Source: CAYYNP01 sp964472545
GTDB lineage: Bacteria > Planctomycetota > Planctomycetia > Pirellulales > Thermoguttaceae
Length of the DNA stretch: 42,935 nucleotides
Reading direction: 5' to 3'
Assembly (NCBI GenBank): GCA_964472545.1
Contig: CAYYNP010000046.1
Coordinates: 1-42,935 of the forward strand
Below, in pieces: positions 25,471 through 34,228 of this stretch. The number at the start of each line of letters is the position of its first letter. Within the stretch, counting starts at the first letter, position 1. The notes under the pieces were generated by a model. That model was not told the DNA's origin. It did not search any database and was given only the letters and a program-made list of their open reading frames with translations. A program made the translations under genes and the position numbers.

Positions 25471-25611
25471 TTGGGTGTTTAGCGGAAGCGAGTTGGGTGG
25501 CCGGAGCAAGGCACAGCGGCGCCGCGGGTCGGCTGTGCGCTCCCAGCCCACTGGGTTGCAAGGGGACCATCGTGCTCTGTTCATCCAACCTGAATTCACT
25601 AAACACCCCAA
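25471..25611. mobile_element. MITE-like element with imperfect 29-bp terminal inverted repeats
   Basis: The left end TTGGGTGTTTAGCGGAAGCG (25471-25499) and the complement of the right end TTGGGGTGTTTAGTGAATTC (25582-25611) align over about 29 bp. They share TTGGG-TGTTTAG and GTTGG. The interior has a further hairpin (GCACAGC and GCTGTGC) and no ORF of its own. The ends are not flanked by a target duplication I can recognise. It may instead be a folded dispersed repeat. Confidence 0.55.
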
Positions 25612-26063
25612 AACTCCAGGCACGGCCAGGCACTATGGTGAGGCGCTAAATACCCCAAGGGAACCTCATCCTGTTCAAGATTAGCTATCAACAGGGTATA
25701 GATAGTAGCCCCGCAGAGCTACGCACCAACAACCAAGAAAATAGTCCTTCAGGGCTATACTGTTTTGCCGCCAAAGCCGGAATAATTGATATCCCCACCT
25801 GGAGTAGATTCTTGGATTTGCCCGGAAAACTGCTCGTCGAATATGCACATGCTTGATATACTGAAGGTCGCTTGGAGATCCCTTTCGGAACAGGCCATTT
25901 GCGGCAGAACGCGATCCCCGGGGATAGGCTCTCTAGACGGGCGCGCGGCAAACAGCTCGCCAACCTGTGTCGTAATACGCAGACTCCCCGCGGATTGACT
26001 CACCAGCACACCTCCAGCTTTCGCGGCGGTTAGTCACCCGCACCTGCGAAGGAGACCGACAGA
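25612..26063. other. Intergenic stretch before the PEP-CTERM gene, lower GC
   Basis: About 450 bp without a supported gene. It is visibly less GC-rich than the surroundings (for example AATAATTGATATCC near 25781). It should contain the promoter of the PEP-CTERM gene. GAAGGAGACCG just upstream of 26064 is a strong ribosome binding site. Confidence 0.5.
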
Positions 26064-27843
26064 ATGATGCGATGCACACCCGCAGTAGCGGCAGTGGCGG
26101 TCGTGATATGTCTTCAACAACACGCCGAGGCGGTGGTGGTCACCGCCGACGCCGTTGAGGACACCTACGTCACGGAGCATCCCGGCGAGGGGGTCGACAG
26201 CATACACGGTGGCCGGCGATGCGACCCTCGATCTGTATGTGATGGCCGGGTGGGGCGACCAGAACGTTGCGCAAACGGTCGGCGTACACGAATCGCTCAG
26301 CGTTTGGAACGAAATCGATACGAACTGGACGAACCTGCCCGGACCGTACGGGCTGATCGGCCCGGCGCTCGACGTGCAGCCGGTGGCCTGGGGCCCCACC
26401 GGCCCGAACTCCAGCCGATACGTTTCCTGGACGATCCCCGGCTCGATCGTCCAGTCGTGGATCGACGATCCGGCCGACAATATGGGCTTGGTGTTGGTAA
26501 CTCAGACGACCGCCCCGAAGCAGGACCTCGGCTTCTTCAGCCGTGAGGGGGACGAGGTCCCACGGTTGAGCTTCGAGTTCCTCGACGTGCCATGCGATTT
26601 GATCAGCGTCGCCGACGGCAACTGGAACGACCCGGCCACGTGGGACTCCGGCGTGGTCGTGCCGATGGTAGGCTGCAATACGACGGCGGCGAACCATGCG
26701 ATCGCCGTCACCGGCGCCGCTGCATCCGGCTCGCTGCTACTCTCTCACGCCGACGGCAGCGTCTCGGTTGGCGAGGGCCACACGTTGGCGATCACCGGGG
26801 CGGCGGGAGTCGCCGCCGGACGTCTTTCGATCGGCCCGGCGGCAACAGTAAGCGTCGGTGGGGAGTTTCGCATGCAGCCCGGCTCGATCTATCGCAGCGA
26901 ATCGGGCGACGCCGGCAATGGCACGCTGCAGATCGCCGGCGACGCCTACCTCGGCGGCACGCTGGAGATCGAGCCGCTGAATGTCGACCCCACGCAGGTC
27001 GGCACGACCTTCACCGAGATCCTGGTCGATACCGACCCGGGCGGCGTGATCCACGAACCGTTTGCCTCGGTGCCGCCGTGGGGAACCGTGATCGACCGCC
27101 GTGCCGGTCACTTGGGCTTTGGCGTCTTCAACATGGGCGTGACCCACGTGCCGGCCGATCCCCCTACCGATCCGGCGACGTATTCCCGCGTGACGGCCGA
27201 CGTCTACGTGGCCACGCAGGGCGACGCCAACGGTGACGGAACGGTCGACGTGCAGGATATCAACGCCGTGATCACGAGATTCTCCACGCCCGCAGACCCG
27301 TCCGGCCGCACGTGGCTCGACGGCGACACGGCCGGCGGACGCGCCGAACGCGGCGACGGCTTCGTCGACGGCCAGGACATCGGCGCCGTGTTGGAGAACT
27401 TCGACAGCCCGGACCCCGGACCCGCGTCGATTGCTTCGGCCACCGCCGAGTACAACCCGTCGACCGGCGAGTTCAGCGTCTCGGTCGATTCGGTGATGAG
27501 TTGGGCGTTGGTCTCGCCGGGGCAGTTCACCGGCCCCGGGTTGGCCTCGATCGACGAGAGCTTGCCTGACGGCCCGGGCACGCTCATTTCGGCCAACGTG
27601 AACACGGTTGGCGAAGGTGGGTTCGGCGGTACGTTGTCGTACGGCGACGTTTCTCTCGGCCAACTTGCCGAGGCCGGCACGGCGGCCGATCAGTTCCAAC
27701 TAGAGTACGTTGCCGGTTTTGGCAGCGCGCCGCAAGTCGGCACGATCAACGTGGTGCCTGAGCCGGGCACCACGGTCCTGTTGCTCACGGCGACGGTTGC
27801 CGCGCTGACGGCGTGGCTGGCCCGCCGGCGACGCACCGGTTGA
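26064..27843 (+). CDS. PEP-CTERM secreted protein with DNRLRE-like and dockerin domains, single-base frameshift
   Basis: The gene begins at the ATG at 26064 (GGAG upstream) with a signal peptide MMRCTPAVAAVAVVICLQQH, then TADAVEDTYVTEHPGEGVDS. At about 26213 the reading moves to another frame. Removing one C from GGTGGCCGGCGAT restores IHGGGDATLDLYVM, so this looks like a one-base insertion or a sequencing error. The rest (about 540 residues) has a DNRLRE-like part, a GNWNDPATWDSG segment, and a dockerin type I domain with two Ca-binding loops (GDANGDGTVDVQDINAVI and GDGFVDGQDIGAVLENF). It ends in a PEP-CTERM sorting tail: VPEPG, a TM helix and RRRR. It would be exported and handled by an exosortase. 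No exosortase is in the window. Confidence 0.85.
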
Positions 27844-27912
27844 CAAGCCGCCGCCGCGTCCCGGACAATAGGTGCAGCAAGCAAGTGCCTTCTTCGCCGG
27901 GAAAGCCGTGGG

Positions 27913-29324
27913 ATGATCCGATACGCCGGGTGTCGTTTGGGATGGTGCGCAGTCGTGTGGGTGCTAACCGCACCGCAGACGCTGTTGGCCGAAGGTGACT
28001 GGGAGACGACGCCAAAGAGCGAGGCCGCGCTACGGCGCGGGATCGAGTGGCTGGCGCAGAATCAGGGCGACCAGGGAAACTGGTCGTCGGATGATCTGGG
28101 GCTGGTGAGCATGGGCGCGCTGGCGTATCTCTCGGCGGGCCACTTGCCCGGGCCGGGCCGCTACGGCCGGCAGTGCGACCGGGCGCTGGACTACGTCATC
28201 GGCAATGCCCAACCGTCCGGTCTGTTGAACATCGCGCACCCGCGGCGCGGGATGTACAACCACGGGCTGTCGACGTTCGTCTTGGGCCAGGCCTATGGGA
28301 TGTCGCGCGATCCGCGTTTGGGACCGCTGTTGGAAAAGGCGTTGCGGCTGATCGCGCAGACTCAGTGTGGCGACGGCGGTTGGGACTACTTGGCCGAATC
28401 GAAGCCGCAAGGCCACGACCTGAGCCTGGCGGTGATGCAGGCCAAGGCGTTGCGCAGCGCGGTGGACAGCGGGTTGGACGTGCCGCCGGAGGTGATTCGC
28501 CTGGCGATCCGCAGCGTTCGCGAACACTACATGCCTCGCGGCTGCCCGCCCGACGCCCACGAAACCGTGCAGCAGCAGTTTCCCGGCCAATTCACCTACA
28601 GCAAGGGCGGCCACAGCGACAGCGTGGCGATGGCCGCCGCCGGCGTGGTTTGCCTGCAGGAATTTGCCCAATACGACGATTGGCGTATCGAAAAGAGCAT
28701 GCAGGCGATCGCCCGGGCCATCCGTCAGAAGTGCCTCGACGGGCCGGAAGATCCGCCGGACGCTTCCGGCCGCCGCCGTTGGGAGGTGCCCACCGCGCCG
28801 GGAGGTGCGCCACTAGACGCCTACACGCTCTACTACGTGGGCCAGGCGCTGTATCAAGTCGGCGGCGAAGATTGGCAGAAACTCTATCCTCCGCTGCGCG
28901 ATGCTCTGGTCGCCTCGCAGCAACGCGACGGCCACTGGCAGGCCAACGGACGCGTGGGCGGCAAGCCGGGCGATCTCTACATGACGTCGGCCGCCTGTTT
29001 CGTGCTGGCCATGCCGAACCGCTACCTGCCCATCCTGCAGGAAGGGAAGATCGGGAGCTTGCGGATGCGGTTTGAACAGGGCACCAAACGACAGGGCACC
29101 AAACGACAGGGCACCAAACGACAGGGCACCNNNNNNNNNNNNNNNNNNNNNNNNNNNNNNNNNNNNNNNNNNNNNNNNNNNNNNNNNNNNNNNNNNNNNN
29201 NNNNNNNNNNNNNNNNNNNNNNNNNNNNNNACAGGGCACCAAACGACAGGGCACCAAACGACAGGGCACCAAACGACAGGGCACCAAACGACAGGGCACC
29301 AAACGACAGGGCACCGAACGATAG
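27913..29324 (+). CDS. Secreted prenyltransferase/squalene-oxidase-repeat protein with variable repeat tail
   Basis: After a signal-like N-terminus (AVVWVLTAPQTLLAEG) come alpha/alpha-barrel repeats of the prenyltransferase/squalene-hopene cyclase type: GIEWLAQNQGDQGNW, ALRLIAQTQCGDGGWDY, LVASQQRDGHWQ. The DxDD motif of real cyclases is not seen, so a binding role is likely. The C-terminus is GTKRQ repeated, encoded by a 15-bp array interrupted by 100 Ns. If the array is regular, the frame carries through to the TAG at 29322-29324. In the sequence as given the 100-N placeholder breaks that frame. It is the first gene of the BatA operon. The next start lies 9 bp after the stop. Confidence 0.85.
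29077..29320 (+). repeat. 15-bp tandem array (CAGGGCACCAAACGA) with a 100-N gap
   Basis: Four copies precede the gap (29131-29230) and six follow it, the last varied to CACCGAACGATAG. The unit is open in all six frames: GTKRQ, RAPND and TGHQT on the plus strand, VPCRL, CPVVW and ALSFG on the minus strand. The distance between the copies across the gap (110 bp) is not a multiple of 15, so the 100 Ns are a placeholder and the true copy number is unknown. Confidence 0.95.
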
Positions 29325-29333
29325 GACGCGGCT

Positions 29334-31652
29334 ATGCTGCTTGCCCCATGGTTTGCCCTGGCCGGATTGATCGCCGCCGCCGGTCCGCTGTTGATCCACT
29401 TGCTCAGCCGGCAGCGGCAACAGGTGATCGAGTGGGGGGCGATGGACTTCCTGCGCGAGGCGATCCAGCGCAGCCGGCGGAACTTGCGGCTACACGATCT
29501 GCTGCTGTTGGCCCTGCGGATGTTCTGCGTGGCCGCCTTTGGGCTGGCGATGGCCCGGCCGTTCTTCGGCAGCGCCGAAGGCGCGCTGAAACCCGGCCAG
29601 CCGGTCCACGCGGTGTTGCTGATCGACAACAGCCTGAGCATGGAGTACGCGCTAGGGCGCCAACTCGAGGGCGACGCCGACCGCAAGAGCACGCTCTTGG
29701 ACGCCGCCAGAACGAGGGCGGAAGCACTGATCGAAGAGTTGCCCTCCGGTAGTCGGATTTCGGTGCTGCCGACCTGCCTCCCGGATGACACGTACGGCTC
29801 GCCGGCGTACACCAACCGCCAGGACGCACTGGAAGCGGTGGCGGCGATCCGTCCGGCCGATCGATCCGCCCGGCTCGATGCGGCGCTGGATCGCGCGGCA
29901 AAGGCTTGCCGGCAAGTCGACGATCCGGCGGCCAAGCAGATCACCCTGTTGGCCGACCGACAGCTCGTCGATAGCCCGGCCGAATGGCTCGGCGACCGTC
30001 TGGCCGAGTTGCCGGGGCCGCTGGAGGTGATCGAGATCGAGCCGGAGGGGCCGCCGGCCAACGCGTGGGTGGCCGAGGTGCGGCTGCGCGACGGTTTCGC
30101 CGATTTGCAGACGCCGGCCGTGCTGTTGGCGACCGTCCGCTACGAGGGTCCCGAAGTGAAACGCGGCGTCGACGTGTCGTTGGCCGTCGACGGCGTGCCG
30201 TTCTTCCGCCGCCGGGTCGATCTGCAACCGGGCCAGAAGCGCGAAATCGAGTTCCCGCCATACACGTTTCGTGCGGCGCAATTCGCCGCGCTGCGCGACT
30301 CGCGACGCAGCAAGGGGCAGATTGCCGTGGCCGTCGCCCGGGTTTCGATTGACGGCGCCGGCGGGGAAACGCTCGACGGGCTGGCTGCCGACGACGAGCG
30401 ATTTCTGGCCGTGCCGGTGGCGGCGTCGCTGCCGGTGGTCTTCATCGACGAGTGGGGCGACCGGGAGGACCCTCGCACCGACCGGATCGGTGAAACGGCC
30501 CCGTTGCGGCGTCTGCTGGCCCCGAAGTCGGCACGTACGCCGCGCCGGCAGCCGATGATCGAGGTACGTCAGCGCCGCATCGAGCAGTTCGACCGCAGTT
30601 TGTTGGAGGACGCCCGGGCGGTGGTCGTCGCCGGCCTGGAAAGCCCGGGGCCGGAGTCGGCCGTGAAGCTGCTCCGCGCGTACGTCGAGCAGGGCGGCAA
30701 TCTGGTGATCGCCGCCGGCGGCCGTTTCGATCCCCAGGCATGGAACGCCGCCGCGTGGCTCGACGGCGAGGGAATCCTGCCGGCCAAGTTGGCCGACGCG
30801 GTGATCGACGTCATGCCGACGTCCGGTGCCCGGCCGCGCGAGCCGCTGTACCTCGACTACGACAGTCTGAAGAACCACGACGCCTTTCTCTTGGACGACA
30901 ATTCCGAGGAAGACCTGCGGGCGTTGTACCGGCTGCCGCTGTTCTTCCGGGCGGTGGAAGCGGTCGTCGACGCACCCGCCACCGTATCGGCCCGATACAC
31001 CAACGGCATGCCGTTTCTGGTCGAACGCCGCATCGGCCGCGGCCGCGTGCTGCTGGTCACTACCGGCTTCCGCCCGCCGCCGCAAGGTTGGAACACCATG
31101 GCCTGGGTGAACACCGTGCTGATCTACGATCGGATCGTCCGCGACCTGCTGCAAGATACCCTGCCGCGGCGAAACGTGGATTGCCAAGGCGGCTTCCTGT
31201 TGCCCGTCGGGTCGGCTGACCGCGAGGCGCACCTGCTCCTCGAAGGTCCCAATCGGACCGAGCGGGCGTTGTCGGTCGATGCCACGGGTGAGGGCCGCTG
31301 GGGAGTCCGCATCGGCGGGATCGCGCGCCGCGGCGCATATCGCGTGACGGCGCAGCGGCAATCGGCATCGAAACATGACGAAGGCGACTCGCCGCTCTGG
31401 TCGATACCGCTGGCCGTCAACGGACCGGCGGAGGAATCTCAACTGCGCCCGCCGCAGGCCGCGTCGTCAAGCGGCGCATCCGAGCCCGTCTCTCTGCAAA
31501 CGGCGGCCGCAGCCTCGGGCGGCGGTGGCGGACGGACGGAAGTCCGCGGGGCCGGCTCGTGGCGATGGATCGTGGCCGCCGTGATGGCGTGTCTGCTGGG
31601 CGAGTTGGTGCTGCTGGCCCGGCCGGCGCGTCGTCGGGAGGCTGCCGCATGA
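29334..31652 (+). CDS. BatA N-terminal / VWA domain membrane protein
   Basis: The 772-residue protein opens with the BatA-type N-terminus: two TM helices around AGLIAAAGPLLIHLLSR and LLLLALRMFCVAAFGLAMAR. A VWA domain with a canonical MIDAS follows, DNSLS at residues 98-102 in AVLLIDNSLSMEY. The middle includes VVFIDEWGDREDPRTDRIG and LLRAYVEQGGNLVIAAGG, a flavodoxin-like part. A TM helix near 745-765 (WIVAAVMACLLGELVLLA) closes it. AGGA lies 7 bp before the ATG. BatA-like proteins act with MoxR ATPases in envelope stress or complex assembly in other bacteria. That role is inferred here, and no MoxR gene is in the window. It overlaps the next gene by 4 bp (ATGA). Confidence 0.9.
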   Translation: MLLAPWFALAGLIAAAGPLLIHLLSRQRQQVIEWGAMDFLREAIQRSRRNLRLHDLLLLALRMFCVAAFGLAMARPFFGSAEGALKPGQPVHAVLLIDNSLSMEYALGRQLEGDADRKSTLLDAARTRAEALIEELPSGSRISVLPTCLPDDTYGSPAYTNRQDALEAVAAIRPADRSARLDAALDRAAKACRQVDDPAAKQITLLADRQLVDSPAEWLGDRLAELPGPLEVIEIEPEGPPANAWVAEVRLRDGFADLQTPAVLLATVRYEGPEVKRGVDVSLAVDGVPFFRRRVDLQPGQKREIEFPPYTFRAAQFAALRDSRRSKGQIAVAVARVSIDGAGGETLDGLAADDERFLAVPVAASLPVVFIDEWGDREDPRTDRIGETAPLRRLLAPKSARTPRRQPMIEVRQRRIEQFDRSLLEDARAVVVAGLESPGPESAVKLLRAYVEQGGNLVIAAGGRFDPQAWNAAAWLDGEGILPAKLADAVIDVMPTSGARPREPLYLDYDSLKNHDAFLLDDNSEEDLRALYRLPLFFRAVEAVVDAPATVSARYTNGMPFLVERRIGRGRVLLVTTGFRPPPQGWNTMAWVNTVLIYDRIVRDLLQDTLPRRNVDCQGGFLLPVGSADREAHLLLEGPNRTERALSVDATGEGRWGVRIGGIARRGAYRVTAQRQSASKHDEGDSPLWSIPLAVNGPAEESQLRPPQAASSSGASEPVSLQTAAAASGGGGGRTEVRGAGSWRWIVAAVMACLLGELVLLARPARRREAAA

Positions 31653-34228
31653 GCCCTGCGATGATGCCGCCGAGCCTGCTGGCACGTCTTCCGGGACTGG
31701 AAGAGAACGAGACGCTCCTCGAATACGACCTCTCGCTGGCGGCCGGCTGGGCGTCGGACGGCCCTGCCTGGTTGGTGTTCGGGTGCGTGGCGTTGGCGGC
31801 CGCGGCGGCTCTGTTCTACGTTGTGTTTCAGCGCCGCGAGCATCCGGCCGTGCGGACGGTGGCGGCCGTGTGTAGGGCGGCCGCGTTTTGCCTGTTGTTG
31901 CTGATGTTGGCCCAACCGCAGTTGGACGTTACGGTGAGCAAACCCCGCCGGCCGGTTGTGGCGTTGTTGTTCGACGGCACCGAAAGCATGGCCACGGCCG
32001 ATCGCTTCGTCGACGACGATTATCGGGCCCAGCTCGAAGCGGTGGCCGGCCCGAGCGTCGACGTCAACGGACCTTCAGGCTCCGACACGGAACCGCCGCG
32101 ACGAATCGACTACGTCCGGCGCCTGCTTCGCAAGACGGACGGCAATCTGCTGGCCAGACTGCACGAAGCGGTCCGGCTCGAAGCGTACGCGTTCGATTCG
32201 GCCGGCGCGATCAGGCCGCTACGGCTTGCGGAAGAGGGGAACTCCCAACCGGACGGAGCCCTCTTGGCCGAACAACTCACCGCCGACGGCAAACTCTCGG
32301 CGCAGGGCACCGCGCTGGAAAACCTGGCCCGGCGGCATACGGCCGGGAATCTGGCCGGCGTAGTGCTGTGGAGCGATTTCAATCGCAACGCCGGCGCGAA
32401 ACCGCTCGACGCGGCCAAGCGTCTGGGAACCAGCCTGTTCACCGTCGGCATCGGCGCCGCCAAGGCGATCGATTTGGCGGCCGAACTGCACGTCCCGCCG
32501 GTAATGAAGAAAGACGAGCGCACCACGTTGACGGCCATGCTGCGGCAAGATCGCCTCGACGGCCGCTCGGCCCAACTCACGCTCACCGCCCGGCGGCTCA
32601 GCGGCCCGGGCAGGATCACCAACGAGTGGCTGACGGTGGGCCGCAAGACGGTCCGGCTCGACGGGCACGTGTGCGGCGAGGAGTTCTCGTTCGTGCCAGA
32701 GCAGACCGGCCGCTGGGTCTTCGAACTGGTTGCCGAGCCGCTGGCCGAAGAGGCCGGCCACGACAACAACCGCACGCTGCGCGAGTCGACCGTCCGCGAC
32801 GACTTCCTGCGACTGATGTTCGTCGAGTACGAACCGACCTGGGAATGGCGGTTCATCAAAGAGGTCTTCCACCGCGACAAGCTGGTCGGCATGGAGGGCT
32901 TTCGCACGTTCCTGCGTTCGTCCGACGTTCGGGTGCGCGAGACCGAGGCGATGTTTCTGCACAGCATGAGCCCGCCGCGCAGCGAGTTCTTCGCCAACGA
33001 CGTGATCTTCCTGGGCGATATGCCGGCCGGCGCCGTAAGCCGCCGGTTCTGCCGCATGGCCGAAGAGTTCGTACACGATTTCGGCGGCGGATTGGTGGTG
33101 CTCTGTGGGCCGCGATTCGGGCCGGCCGAGTTGGTGGGCACGGAATTGGAGCAGATGTTGCCCGTCGAGTTCGATCCCGCGTCGCAACTCACATCCGAGC
33201 AGCGGCTGAACGACACCGAGCCTTTCCGCCTGCAACTCACCCCCTGGGCCGCCCAATACGATTTCATGCAACTCGGCTCGACCGACGAAGAGAACGCCAT
33301 GGCCTGGGGCAACCTCGGCCCGTTGCCGTGGTATCAACAGGCCGATCGGCTGCACCCCGGGGCGATCGTGTTGGCCGAACATCCCGTCGACACCTGCCGC
33401 CGCGCCGGTGCCGACGACGCCGCGCCGGCCGCCGCCCGACAGCCGCTGATCGCCGTGCGCGGCTACGGCAAGGGCGAAGTCGTCTACCTCGCCTTCAATG
33501 AGACCTGGCGTCTGAGGCGGAAGTACGGCGAACGCTACTATCGCCAGTTCTGGGGCCAGATGATCCACCGGCTCGGACTGCGGCACGCCTTGGGCAACGA
33601 AAAGCGGTTCGTTGTGCAGACCGACGCGACCGCCTATCGAACCGGCGACCAGGTGCTGTTGACGGTCGAGGCCTACGACGAAGACTACCAGGCCCTGACC
33701 GAGGAGAAACTGACGGAGATCCGCCAGGCCCGCGCGGAGGAGCCCGACCCCATCCTGCACGGCGAGTTGCTCGTGCCCGATCCGCAGGCGCCCGACGGAC
33801 ACCGAACGCGTCCGTTGCGGATCGCCCAGGTGCGTGCGGGCGTGTTCGAGACGCGGCTGCCGGTCTTCGCCGAAGGCCGGCATACGATTCGCGTCGTCGA
33901 TCCGGTCACTGCCGATCCGATCACCGCCGATCCGATCACGGCCGAACCGGTCGAGCGGTCGTTCACCGTCCGGGCGGTTGGTGCGTTGGAACGCCGCGAC
34001 GTGAAGCGGGACCTCGGCTTGCAGGAGCAACTGGCCGCCGCCAACCCCGGCGGCCGGAGCTTCGACTTCACCGAGGTCGACCAGTTGCCCGAACGGATCA
34101 CGTCGTTGCCGAAGACCCAAACGCGGCAGAAGGTCGTGCCGTTGTGGCAGACGTGGTATCTGTTCGCCGCCGTGATCGGATTGCTGTTGGCGGAATGGTC
34201 CTTGCGAAAGTGGGTGAATCTGCGGTGA
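31649..34228 (+). CDS. VWA-like / glutamine-amidotransferase-like membrane protein
   Basis: The start at 31649 overlaps the previous stop by 4 bp, giving 859 residues. Two N-terminal TM helices (LVFGCVALAAAAALFYVVF and AAAFCLLLLMLAQ) lead into a VWA-like domain. Its MIDAS position reads DGTES (109-113), with Thr for the first Ser. Residues about 385-640 look like the GATase1-like domain seen in planctomycete homologues: EYEPTWEWRFIKEVF, NDVIFLGDMPAG, FGGGLVVLCGPRFGPAEL, AVRGYGKGEVVYLAFNETWR. It has no Cys-His-Glu triad that I can confirm. A C-terminal TM (LFAAVIGLLLAEWSL) anchors it. It probably forms a membrane complex with the BatA protein. The gene ends in a GTGA overlap with the next. Confidence 0.85.
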   Translation: MSPAMMPPSLLARLPGLEENETLLEYDLSLAAGWASDGPAWLVFGCVALAAAAALFYVVFQRREHPAVRTVAAVCRAAAFCLLLLMLAQPQLDVTVSKPRRPVVALLFDGTESMATADRFVDDDYRAQLEAVAGPSVDVNGPSGSDTEPPRRIDYVRRLLRKTDGNLLARLHEAVRLEAYAFDSAGAIRPLRLAEEGNSQPDGALLAEQLTADGKLSAQGTALENLARRHTAGNLAGVVLWSDFNRNAGAKPLDAAKRLGTSLFTVGIGAAKAIDLAAELHVPPVMKKDERTTLTAMLRQDRLDGRSAQLTLTARRLSGPGRITNEWLTVGRKTVRLDGHVCGEEFSFVPEQTGRWVFELVAEPLAEEAGHDNNRTLRESTVRDDFLRLMFVEYEPTWEWRFIKEVFHRDKLVGMEGFRTFLRSSDVRVRETEAMFLHSMSPPRSEFFANDVIFLGDMPAGAVSRRFCRMAEEFVHDFGGGLVVLCGPRFGPAELVGTELEQMLPVEFDPASQLTSEQRLNDTEPFRLQLTPWAAQYDFMQLGSTDEENAMAWGNLGPLPWYQQADRLHPGAIVLAEHPVDTCRRAGADDAAPAAARQPLIAVRGYGKGEVVYLAFNETWRLRRKYGERYYRQFWGQMIHRLGLRHALGNEKRFVVQTDATAYRTGDQVLLTVEAYDEDYQALTEEKLTEIRQARAEEPDPILHGELLVPDPQAPDGHRTRPLRIAQVRAGVFETRLPVFAEGRHTIRVVDPVTADPITADPITAEPVERSFTVRAVGALERRDVKRDLGLQEQLAAANPGGRSFDFTEVDQLPERITSLPKTQTRQKVVPLWQTWYLFAAVIGLLLAEWSLRKWVNLR

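Noticed and set aside
25285..25623. N-terminal 113-residue extension of the membrane-anchored protein
   Set aside because: It runs through a MITE-like inverted-repeat element and has no sensible composition. The ATG at 25284 gives a typical charged start before the TM helix.
29077..29320. CRISPR array
   Set aside because: The units are 15 bp, directly joined, with no spacers, and no cas genes are near.
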